Below, piece by piece: positions 1-5,225 of a stretch of 24,781 bases of DNA; positions within the stretch are counted from its first letter, which is position 1, and each line of letters opens with the position of its first letter. Location of the stretch: positions 1-24,781 of the forward strand of contig CABUQW010000030.1 of NCBI GenBank assembly GCA_902493895.1, read 5' to 3'. The position numbers were made by a program, and so were the translations under genes. The DNA is from an uncultured Collinsella sp. Its GTDB lineage: Bacteria; Actinomycetota; Coriobacteriia; Coriobacteriales; Coriobacteriaceae. The notes beneath the pieces are model-generated. The model searched no databases. It worked only from the letters and a program-made list of their open reading frames with translations, and was not told the DNA's origin.

Positions 1-247
1 GTACCTCATCCTCGATGAACCGCTGAACGGCCTCGATCCGGGAAAGCGGAAAACCTCCTGCGACGCGATGCGCAGCGAGGTGGCGCGGGGACGAAGCATG
101 CTCATTTCAAGCCATCTGCTCGACGACCTGGCAGACCTCACCAACTCGTTCTACTTCATCGAGGCCGGCACGCTCGTGGAAAAGATCAAGTCGTCCTCGC
201 AGACGCTCAAGCAGGAATACCTCGATACATACGAGCGAGGTGAATGA
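1..247 (+). CDS. ABC transporter ATP-binding protein, 3' end only
   Basis: This is the last 81 codons of an ATPase whose start lies outside the window. The visible part has the Walker B motif (LILDEP) at once, a D-loop reading NGLDP, and the switch histidine in ISSHLLDD. A C-terminal tail then ends at TGA 245-247. This is the nucleotide-binding subunit of an ABC exporter or bacteriocin/antibiotic-type transporter; the substrate cannot be read from this piece. The next gene starts one base after the stop and encodes a membrane-anchored protein, so the two are probably translationally coupled. The start, Walker A and signature motifs are not visible. Confidence 0.88.
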   Translation, partial: YLILDEPLNGLDPGKRKTSCDAMRSEVARGRSMLISSHLLDDLADLTNSFYFIEAGTLVEKIKSSSQTLKQEYLDTYERGE

Positions 248-248
248 C

Positions 249-677
249 ATGATAGGCAAGAGCTATGTAAAGATAGCGATTGTTGGCCTTGTACTTTGTC
301 TTGCAATGGTGCTATGTGCATCATTTGCGAGGTATAGGTCCGAGCAGTCGTTCATCGATGGCGCTGAAAATGGGTTTGGCATAGACGGGATGTATGTCAA
401 CGATGGCGCGACCAGGCCGTCTATGGCGATTCTTGCAGGCGAAGACATGGAATGGCAAATCTGTAATGACGATGGCTCTTGTCTGAGTGGTCGTTTGGCC
501 GCAACGAGCGATCCGAATTCGTTTGATCTTCTCGACAATGATGGATCGGATTGCGGTTCAGTTCACCTGTCGTATGCATCACGAGATGGGGTGGACGGCA
601 TTCTCTACGTCTCCCACGAGACCGGCGATTTCAAGATGCGCAGGACTAACCGGGTGCCGGCTTTTTTCGAGGAGTGA
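249..677 (+). CDS. Small membrane-anchored protein of unknown function
   Basis: A 142-residue protein. I chose ATG 249 because a GAGG ribosome-binding site sits at 237-240 with 8 nt spacing; a GTG at 240 would overlap that site. Residues about 8-27 form one hydrophobic segment preceded by lysines, so this is a signal anchor or signal peptide with the rest outside the cytoplasm. The remaining part is acidic, with four cysteines after the hydrophobic segment (two pairs, CNDDGSC and the later SDCG) that could make disulfides. It follows the ABC ATPase by 1 nt, so it could be an accessory or immunity-type component of that transporter (inference). I do not recognise a family. Confidence 0.7.
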   Translation: MIGKSYVKIAIVGLVLCLAMVLCASFARYRSEQSFIDGAENGFGIDGMYVNDGATRPSMAILAGEDMEWQICNDDGSCLSGRLAATSDPNSFDLLDNDGSDCGSVHLSYASRDGVDGILYVSHETGDFKMRRTNRVPAFFEE

Positions 678-682
678 GAATT

Positions 683-711
683 CCCGGCGGTCTGCCGATC
701 AGGCCGCCGGG
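683..711 (+). terminator. 12-bp hairpin just after the membrane-anchored gene
   Basis: The left arm 683-694 pairs with 700-711 over 12 bp with one G-U pair and a 5-nt loop. It begins 5 nt after the stop codon, where an intrinsic terminator is expected. It lacks a T run, so it may be a weak or factor-assisted terminator or an mRNA 3' stabiliser. Confidence 0.45.
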
Positions 712-720
712 GTATTGAAC

Positions 721-756
721 CCCGCATTCATCCGTACACACACGGATGAATGCGGG
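721..756. repeat. Perfect 15-bp inverted repeat with 6-nt loop
   Basis: Positions 721-735 are the exact reverse complement of 742-756, separated by ACACAC. It follows another hairpin by 9 nt and has no T tract on either side, so it is not a standard terminator. It may be a protein-binding site, an RNA structure or the trace of a mobile element. Confidence 0.75.
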
Positions 757-788
757 AAGTGTCCGGATGAAGTTGATAATCAAGGAAA

Positions 789-816
789 CAAAGCCGTTCT
801 GCCTGGGACGGCTTTG
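789..816. repeat. 9-bp inverted repeat, terminator-like stem
   Basis: Positions 789-797 pair perfectly with 808-816 (CAAAGCCGT with ACGGCTTTG), with a 10-nt loop. The stem carries A and T runs at its base as intrinsic terminators do, but no further T tract follows. It is the third hairpin within 140 bp. Confidence 0.5.
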
Positions 817-818
817 GC

Positions 819-1115
819 TTGGACTTTAACTACAATATCGCAATCGACACTTATCAGCTCGCGCAACGCGCATGGCCAGATCTCGGACGCTGGTGCATGT
901 AGGACCTTCGAGATTTACTGGACATCCAAAACGACGACGCACGCCGCGTGCTCGCCGACTGCGAAGGCGAGATGGCTGTCTACAATGCGATCAGAAACGG
1001 CGTGAAGTCCGGAGAGCTTTCTGTGGAACCGCCGCGCCGTCGCGCGAGCCGACCGGGCAACCCGGGCAATCTGGTCCCGGCTCTCCCGGTCGTATTCCTA
1101 CGATATCGCCCCTAG
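819..1115 (+). pseudogene. Possible gene remnant with an in-frame stop
   Basis: One forward frame reads like coding sequence. It runs from 819, is interrupted by TAG at 900-902, and continues to TAG 1113-1115. The second part is polar and helix-like (it contains LLDIQNDDARRVLADCEG) and ends in a Pro/Gly/Arg-rich tail. There is no start codon with a ribosome-binding site. I do not recognise the family. It may be a decayed gene or a chance open frame in GC-rich DNA. Confidence 0.25.
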
Positions 1116-1127
1116 ATCACCAATGTG

Positions 1128-1367
1128 TCAGATAAAGAATGAGGCAATGGCTATGATCACGCCTACGGCAGATGCAACGACTGCGCCTTTTTTCCTCTCC
1201 TTTAGTCCGACGAATAGGGTTGCCGTAAAGTAAAGGGCGGAAATGCAGGCTATGGCAAGCGAAACGAGTTCCTTGGGCGGTTTCAGCAAAAGGTCGCTAG
1301 CAAAGAGTAATGCAAGCAGGGCAAAGCCGATTGTGGTCAAGTATCTCGATTGATTTTGCGACTGCAT
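1128..1367 (-). CDS. Small membrane protein, 79 aa
   Basis: A short protein with hydrophobic segments at about residues 11-27, 33-53 and 61-79, and a basic linker (KERKKG) before the last one. The last helix ends at the C-terminus. The ATG at 1365-1367 is preceded by an AAAGG ribosome-binding site about 8 nt away. The gene lies 12 nt after the 37-residue ORF on the same strand and probably shares its transcript. Small multi-helix membrane proteins beside a peptide gene are often immunity or export factors, but this assignment is an inference. No family recognised. Confidence 0.65.
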   Translation of the reverse strand: MQSQNQSRYLTTIGFALLALLFASDLLLKPPKELVSLAIACISALYFTATLFVGLKERKKGAVVASAVGVIIAIASFFI

Positions 1368-1379
1368 GGCAACTGCCTT

Positions 1380-1493
1380 TCAGAACATGCAAGTGAAAAG
1401 TCGGTACGATGTCATTGCGGTTGCAAACAAGCCGCCGCCAGGACCGGTTGTCACGAGACCGGCGATAACGCATTTTCTCGGTTTCCAGCTCAT
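1380..1493 (-). CDS. Small hydrophobic peptide, 37 aa
   Basis: ATG 1491-1493 is preceded by a strong ribosome-binding site (GAGAGGGG, 6 nt spacing). The ORF ends at TGA 1380-1382. The peptide has a basic N-terminus (MSWKPRK), then a glycine-rich hydrophobic core and two cysteines near residues 8 and 35. It could be a membrane peptide, a secreted peptide precursor or a small toxin; nothing seen decides this. The 79-residue membrane protein follows 12 nt downstream. The strong ribosome-binding site and the two-gene arrangement are the main support for its being real. Confidence 0.5.
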   Translation of the reverse strand: MSWKPRKCVIAGLVTTGPGGGLFATAMTSYRLFTCMF

Positions 1494-1551
1494 GACAGAC
1501 CCCTCTCTCATGGTGCAACGTATACATTATGAGATATACACATTTTGTCCT

Positions 1552-1638
1552 ATAAGCCCCAAGGATGACGATTCCAATACGGACGACGACACCAAAACCG
1601 GCATCGACGGCTCCATGGACGATTCGGATTCCAAATAG
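1552..1638 (+). pseudogene. Possible 3' remnant encoding an acidic tail
   Basis: A forward frame ending at TAG 1636-1638 reads as an Asp-, Ser- and Thr-rich stretch (DDDSNTDDDTKTG, later DDSDSK), typical of the exposed C-terminal tail of a surface or membrane protein. The upstream part of the frame does not look like the same protein, and no start with a ribosome-binding site is seen. I read it as a truncated gene end. It is short, so chance cannot be excluded. Confidence 0.25.
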
Positions 1639-1644
1639 GCCCTG

Positions 1645-2100
1645 TTAGTTGAGCCACTTCTTTGCCGGTGTCGTATACGAGACCGCTATACCCGCGGCAA
1701 TTGCCATCAGGCAACTCGCGATGAATCCGAACTCATACTTCAAAACGTTTGTTGCGGTCAGGGCGATAATCAACACTGTCAGAATTTGCAGAATTATCGT
1801 TATTGCGAAGAGATTGATTCCTTGTTTGGCCGAAGTCGCTGAATGAGTTTGGCTTCGTTGATTCAGGTTGAGGCAGACAAGGAAAGCGACCAGTTCGCTT
1901 GATAAGGGGCCGACTACATAGAAAAAGATTGCGTCAATGAAGCCAATAGTGTTGTAAGTGTTGTAAGTTGTTTCGCCGGAAAAAACAGCGTATAAAGCAT
2001 ATCCAAATCTTGGCTGATTCATGTATGAGTACGAGAAGACGAAGAGCGTCAATATTGCCACTACCAGAAGTGCATTCAGGATAAATCGCTTGGTATTCAT
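1645..2100 (-). CDS. Integral membrane protein, 151 aa, unknown function
   Basis: The start ATG 2098-2100 has a near-perfect ribosome-binding site (AAGGAG, 6 nt spacing) and a clear -10 box upstream. The protein has four hydrophobic segments at about residues 8-26, 52-75, 95-116 and 124-143, with short polar loops. The loop after the first helix contains several Tyr and Thr residues. I see no catalytic motif and do not recognise a family. It has its own promoter and stands alone. Its base composition is more AT-rich than the core genes to the right, which fits acquired DNA. Confidence 0.75.
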   Translation of the reverse strand: MNTKRFILNALLVVAILTLFVFSYSYMNQPRFGYALYAVFSGETTYNTYNTIGFIDAIFFYVVGPLSSELVAFLVCLNLNQRSQTHSATSAKQGINLFAITIILQILTVLIIALTATNVLKYEFGFIASCLMAIAAGIAVSYTTPAKKWLN

Positions 2101-2132
2101 CGGTAGCTCCTTCCGGATGACTCTTATATGTA

Positions 2133-2138
2133 ATTATA
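2133..2138 (-). promoter_or_regulatory. -10 box of the 151-aa membrane protein gene
   Basis: The minus strand reads a perfect TATAAT here, 32 nt before the start codon. A -35 box at the right distance is weak (TGATCC region). Transcription would start near 2125, leaving a short leader with the AAGGAG site. Confidence 0.55.
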
Positions 2139-2191
2139 CAGCAGCCTTTTTCAAAGGATCACACAGTCCTAAATAACGTGCACTTTCGCTG

Positions 2192-2221
2192 GAGGGCCGC
2201 TGTTTGGCGGCCCTCTTTTTT
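2192..2221 (+). terminator. Strong intrinsic terminator, plus strand
   Basis: A perfect 9-bp GC-rich stem (2192-2200 with 2207-2215) with a 6-nt loop is followed by six T. On the plus strand there is no clear gene upstream of it, because the preceding gene is on the minus strand. It may end a small untranslated RNA or be left over from a deleted gene. Confidence 0.85.
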
Positions 2222-2267
2222 GCACAGGCGCGGTGGGATGGTAATATCGGGCGGGAGTCAGCCGCTC

Positions 2268-2276
2268 TGATAGAAT
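2268..2276 (+). promoter_or_regulatory. Extended -10 promoter for the 41-aa peptide gene
   Basis: TGA followed by TAGAAT at 2271-2276 matches an extended -10 element. It would start transcription near 2283, about 57 nt before the ATG. An alternative is TTGCAC at 2220-2225 with TAATAT at 2242-2247, 16 nt apart. Confidence 0.4.
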
Positions 2277-2339
2277 CGTCCTTGCTGTCGGCAGCCCTCG
2301 TGCCGGGCAGAGCCCTCCATTTGATGGGAGGTGATGCCC

Positions 2340-2465
2340 ATGACCGATTTCACCGAGCTCGTGAAGCTCCTGACCGCTATGGTCTCGCTCCTCACGGCCC
2401 TTGTCGGCCTTTCCAAGGCACTCAAGCAGGGCTCGAAGCCCAAAAAGAAAGGCCACCGTCGCTAA
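2340..2465 (+). CDS. Small hydrophobic basic-tailed peptide, type I toxin-like
   Basis: A 41-residue peptide. ATG 2340 has a strong ribosome-binding site (GGGAGG at 2326-2331, 8 nt spacing); another in-frame ATG at 2334 is too close to it. A short polar N-terminus (MTDFTELVK) is followed by one helix of Leu, Thr, Ala and Val (residues about 10-27) and then a strongly basic tail (KPKKKGHRR). This plan is known from holin-like and type I toxin-antitoxin peptides that insert in the membrane. I could not find a convincing antisense RNA promoter opposite it, so toxin activity is an inference. It sits alone between a terminator and a gene-poor stretch. Confidence 0.6.
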   Translation: MTDFTELVKLLTAMVSLLTALVGLSKALKQGSKPKKKGHRR

Positions 2466-2783
2466 GACGATGACCCAACTTCATTAAGCAACGGCTCTGC
2501 CCAGCTCTCTACAACTTGGGCTGCCGTCGGCACCATTCTACCCTCCTGACAAGGAATTCGTCCATATTTCAAAAACCAAATTGCGTTTGCTATCGAAGTT
2601 CATTCATCGTCCATGTACATGAGCGGAACAGCGGAAACCGTTCGCTATGCTCCTGACCGTGCCAAAGAATTACTCGAAACGGGACCACGAGAGTACGATC
2701 GTTTGCCGGATAGCCGCCACTACGACGGATATCCTTGATAGTAAGCGCTAGAATGATTTTGCTCCTATGGAGCTCAGCCCCGG

Positions 2784-2858
2784 CTGGTAAACCTGACGTT
2801 CGGCGCGGTGTGCGTGGACGCGCCTGGAGAGCTTGACCTCAAGTACGTTCAAGCCTAG
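2784..2858 (+). pseudogene. Possible 3' gene fragment
   Basis: A 24-codon forward frame ends at TAG 2856-2858. It reads as an ordinary protein end (LVNLTFGAVCVDAPGE, then LDLKYVQA) with G or C at most third codon positions, unlike the flanking AT-richer DNA. There is no start. It is probably the tail of a truncated gene. Confidence 0.25.
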
Positions 2859-2893
2859 GGGCCTAAGCCCCCCGCGCTCAAGCCTAGGCTTGA
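2849..2893. repeat. Repeated and palindromic CCTAGG element
   Basis: The 11-mer TCAAGCCTAGG occurs at 2849-2859 and again at 2878-2888. The second copy is part of a perfect 16-bp palindrome (2878-2893) centred on CCTAGG. It may be a protein-binding site or a recombination scar. Confidence 0.5.
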
Positions 2894-2935
2894 GAGAGCA
2901 GACTGGCAGGCAGCAACCGGGATATAAACGATTTA

Positions 2936-2966
2936 GGGGGAGTACTGGCGTACTCCCCTATTTTTT
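2936..2966 (+). terminator. Intrinsic terminator, plus strand
   Basis: A perfect 9-bp stem (2937-2945 with 2950-2958) with the 4-nt loop TGGC is followed by TA and six T. No intact plus-strand gene lies directly upstream; it would end transcripts from the remnant region and insulate the pilin-like gene downstream. Confidence 0.8.
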
Positions 2967-3138
2967 ACTGAGTAGCCGAAAAAACGAGGCAACGAGAGGC
3001 GATTTAAGGTGCCTGAAAACAGGTACCCCTAGCGGGTATCCAAGTAGGTTTTTTTTGGGGTCGTATTCGCGATTGTGTTAAGCCGTTTACCTGGGCGTTT
3101 GGTTTCGAATGGGCGTTTTGGCTATTTTTGCGGTGCGG

Positions 3139-3153
3139 TTGCCGCTGCGGCAA
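3139..3153. promoter_or_regulatory. 15-bp palindrome upstream of pilin-like gene 1
   Basis: TTGCCGCTGCGGCAA is a palindrome around one central base, 76 nt before the ATG. The same element, with only the central base changed, lies at 5862-5876 at a similar distance from the second copy. Conservation in both copies suggests an operator or an RNA hairpin. Confidence 0.5.
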
Positions 3154-3228
3154 GACCGGAGCAGAATTATGGAATAGCCCTACGCTCGGCAATGTATCTA
3201 CAAACCCTGAGCGAGGGGAGTGTCGCAT

Positions 3229-4242
3229 ATGCATGCAGCGGCAATTAACCTTCGGGGGGGGGTATCTCCTAGAGGTACTCTTCTCCGAGGCCAATCAATC
3301 ATCGAGTACGTCCTAATCATCGCCGTCATCGGCCTGGTGATCGCGTTCGCCGGACCCGGCGTGGCGGGGGCCATCCACAACCAGTTCAACCTGGTCGGCA
3401 ACACGGTGAACAATGGGACGACCGGCGGCACCGAGGGAGGCGCGTCCGGCGGCGGCTCCACAGGCGCCGATTCCGCGACCGTCCAGGCGGCCGTCGCCAA
3501 GGAAGCGAAGGACTGGACACTCGACGAGCAGGAGGCGGTTGCCAAAGACCTCGCCAAAAACGGGACTTCGTCTCTCGCCTATGCCAAGGCAAAGGCTGCG
3601 ATGGACGCTGGGACGAAGTTCTCGGTGAAGCTGACGGACGGCAAGACGCTGACCTACCGAATCATCGGTATCAACCACGACGAACTCGCGGACGGGTCCG
3701 GCAAGGCAGGTCTTACATTCTTTACAACATCAACGAATATCTCCTCACGCATGAATCCCGATGGCAAGACTATCGGCGGTTGGGAGAAGTCAGAGCTCCG
3801 CGGGAAAATGAACTCGGGTGAAATCTGGAACCTCATGCCCTCAGATTTCCAGTCCAAGGTGAAATCCGTCAGGAAGCTCACGAACAACGTCGACAGCGGT
3901 ATCGAGAACAAGGACGCCGCCGTGACGGCTACCACCGACAAACTGTTCCTGCTTAGCTATTCGGAAATAGTTGATAACCCCGAAGTAACCGAAAATGGCG
4001 CTAAATGGCCGCCGAACAGTTGGCTCAGTAAAGAAGGGACTCAGTACGAAGTGTTCAGAACACCCGAGAATAAAAGTCAACTTGGGAATTCTTTGAGTAA
4101 CGGCGACGCCTTTTGGGAGCGCTCTCTTCGTCCGACCTACTATAATCCGACGGATTTTCTTGATGTCCTTTCAGGAGGTTGGGCATCAAATGCTCAAAAC
4201 GCAAAATATTCAAAGGTTGTCTGTCCCGCCTGGTGTTTCTAG
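3229..4242 (+). CDS. Flp/TadE-like prepilin fused to DUF6273-like domain, copy 1
   Basis: A 337-residue protein from ATG 3229 (ribosome-binding site AGGGGAG at 3214-3220, 8 nt spacing). Residues 1-21 form a leader ending in LLRG. The cleavage motif RG/QSIIEY has Glu at +5, as prepilin-peptidase substrates of the Flp/TadE class do, and a hydrophobic helix follows (about 27-47). Next come a Gly/Thr/Ser linker, an Ala-rich helical part, and from about residue 115 a domain I recognise as DUF6273-like: YRIIGINHD, W-x-x-SELRGKMNSGEIW, KLFLLSYSE, EGTQYE, WERSLRP and a final PAWCF. It is probably an adhesin-like pilin displayed on the surface. Nine G at 3254-3262 set the frame. The last 90 or so codons are AT-richer and unlike copy 2. 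Confidence 0.82.
   Translation: MHAAAINLRGGVSPRGTLLRGQSIIEYVLIIAVIGLVIAFAGPGVAGAIHNQFNLVGNTVNNGTTGGTEGGASGGGSTGADSATVQAAVAKEAKDWTLDEQEAVAKDLAKNGTSSLAYAKAKAAMDAGTKFSVKLTDGKTLTYRIIGINHDELADGSGKAGLTFFTTSTNISSRMNPDGKTIGGWEKSELRGKMNSGEIWNLMPSDFQSKVKSVRKLTNNVDSGIENKDAAVTATTDKLFLLSYSEIVDNPEVTENGAKWPPNSWLSKEGTQYEVFRTPENKSQLGNSLSNGDAFWERSLRPTYYNPTDFLDVLSGGWASNAQNAKYSKVVCPAWCF
3254..3262 (+). repeat. G9 homopolymer in the leader of copy 1
   Basis: Nine consecutive G lie inside the leader-peptide codons. With 9 G, ATG 3229-3231 is in frame with the pilin. ATG 3233-3235, in the +1 frame, leads to a stop soon after the tract. A tract this long is prone to slipped-strand changes. Confidence 0.9.
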
Positions 4243-4260
4243 CTTGTCTTCTAGCTTGTC
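4237..4260 (+). repeat. Tandem 12-bp direct repeat at the stop codon of copy 1
   Basis: TTCTAGCTTGTC occurs twice in tandem (4237-4248, 4249-4260). The first copy contains the TAG stop codon. Copy 2 has nothing like this, so it is a local duplication. Confidence 0.85.
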
Positions 4261-4265
4261 TAGCG

Positions 4266-4281
4266 AAAAGCCCGCGCGAAG
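4266..4281 (+). terminator. Left half of copy 1's terminator, split by an IS
   Basis: AAAAGCCCGC (4266-4275) is the exact reverse complement of GCGGGCTTTT at 5738-5747, which is followed by CTTTT. Removing the IS and one AAG duplicate rebuilds a stem of 13 bp including one G-U pair, with the 4-nt loop AAGT. The IS interrupts this loop. Copy 2 keeps the intact equivalent at 6954-6985. Confidence 0.8.
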
Positions 4282-4305
4282 TGAACTGCGCCCCAAATCT
4301 TGGAC
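4282..4305. repeat. Left inverted repeat of the IS
   Basis: It starts TGAACTGC and ends TCTTGGAC. Four mismatches in 24 bases separate it from the right end at 5707-5730. The AAG just outside is the target duplication. Confidence 0.85.
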
Positions 4306-4319
4306 GCCCTAAATAGCGA

Positions 4320-5225
4320 CTAGGCCGCGAGGGCCTGATTCCGGTACTCCTCCGGGGTCAGGCCCTTCAATCTTACCTGCCTCCGGCTCGTGTTCCAGTG
4401 GACAATGTATTCCTCCAGGTCGCGTTTGAAATCCTCGAACGTCTTCCACTCGCGGCCCCTGTAGAACTCGTCCTTGACGTGGCCGAAGAGCTGCTCGGTG
4501 GCGGCATTGTCGATGCAGTTCGCCTTCCTGGACATGCTCTGGACGATGCCGGCGGCCTCGAGCCTGGATGTGTACGAGGCGTGCTGGTACTGCCAGCCCC
4601 GGTCCGAGTGCATGGTCGGGGCGGCGCCCTCGGGGATCTTGGACAGCAGCCCGTCGAGCATCCTCGCCTGCTGGGCCATGTCGGGCGTGGTCGATATGTC
4701 GCTCGCCACGATCTCCTTGGTGCAGAAGTCCAGCGTCGGGGCCCAGTAGGCCTTGCCGCCGGCCACCTTGAACTCGGTGACGTCCGTCCCCAGCTTCCGC
4801 CACGGGGCCCCGGCGTCGAAATCCCTCGCGATCACGTTCTCGAACGTCCTGCCGACGACGCCCTTGTACGAGTTGTACCTGTGGTAGGCCGTCTCGCGTC
4901 TGATGCCGCAGCGAATCCCCATCTCGCGCATCATCTTGAGCACGGTCTTGTCGGCTATCACGGCCCCCTCTTCCGCCCTGAGGCACATCGCTATCTGCCG
5001 GTGCCCGCAGCCGTTGGCGGTGCGCGAGAAGATCTCGGCGGCCGCCTCCCGGAGCTCGGGGCGCGTGGGCCTCGGCGGGTGCGCGAGGGCGTAGTAGTAG
5101 GTCGACCGCTTGAGCTCGGCGCATGCGAGCAGGTGCCCGAGCGCGTGCCCCTCGGCGCGCAGGGCCGCGACCGCTTCGGCCTTCGCCCTGGTCAGAGCCC
5201 GTCCCTCTCGACCAGGGCGCGTAAT
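4320..5225 (-). CDS. IS3-family transposase OrfB (DDE integrase part)
   Basis: This is the catalytic part of the transposase. It ends at TAG 4320-4322 and is open upstream to the A7 slippery site, where a -1 shift joins it to OrfA; it has no clear start of its own (the first ATG is at 4986-4988, inside the domain). An N-terminal HTH_21-like region (ELKRSTYYYALAHP, later GCGHRQIAMCL) is followed by the rve integrase core. The acidic residues are in TDVTEF, HSDRGWQY and NAATEQLFGHVKDEF. The C-terminus has the usual YIVHWNTSRRQ and LTPEEYR motifs. It cuts and joins the IS ends. Translation from the plus-strand side would be antisense to it. Confidence 0.9.
   Translation of the reverse strand: MTRPGREGRALTRAKAEAVAALRAEGHALGHLLACAELKRSTYYYALAHPPRPTRPELREAAAEIFSRTANGCGHRQIAMCLRAEEGAVIADKTVLKMMREMGIRCGIRRETAYHRYNSYKGVVGRTFENVIARDFDAGAPWRKLGTDVTEFKVAGGKAYWAPTLDFCTKEIVASDISTTPDMAQQARMLDGLLSKIPEGAAPTMHSDRGWQYQHASYTSRLEAAGIVQSMSRKANCIDNAATEQLFGHVKDEFYRGREWKTFEDFKRDLEEYIVHWNTSRRQVRLKGLTPEEYRNQALAA

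Larger units (their letters stand above)
2466..3138. other. Gene-poor stretch with remnants and hairpins
   Basis: No convincing intact gene. A 41-codon forward frame at 2613-2738 (start MYMSGTAETV) lacks a ribosome-binding site. A second forward fragment lies at 2784-2858. From 2849 to 2893 there is a palindrome-rich segment and at 2936-2966 a terminator. From about 2970 to 3138 I see only T-rich stretches leading into the upstream region of the first pilin-like gene. Confidence 0.5.

Noticed and set aside
1366..1638. A 90-codon plus-strand ORF over the small peptide gene
   Set aside because: Its first part is antisense to the 37-aa peptide, which has a good ribosome-binding site. Only the acidic 3' end looks coding-like and is listed as a remnant.
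2613..2738. A 41-codon plus-strand ORF starting MYMSGTAETV
   Set aside because: No ribosome-binding site and no recognisable feature. It is mentioned only as part of the gene-poor stretch.
3220..3228. GTG at 3220 as the start of pilin-like gene 1
   Set aside because: It overlaps the ribosome-binding site AGGGGAG, and copy 2 has no equivalent codon. ATG 3229 has proper spacing.
4309..5124. A 271-codon minus-strand frame overlapping the IS orfB
   Set aside because: Its product is a string of Arg, Gly, Ala and Pro. The DDE transposase is in the other minus-strand frame ending at 4320.
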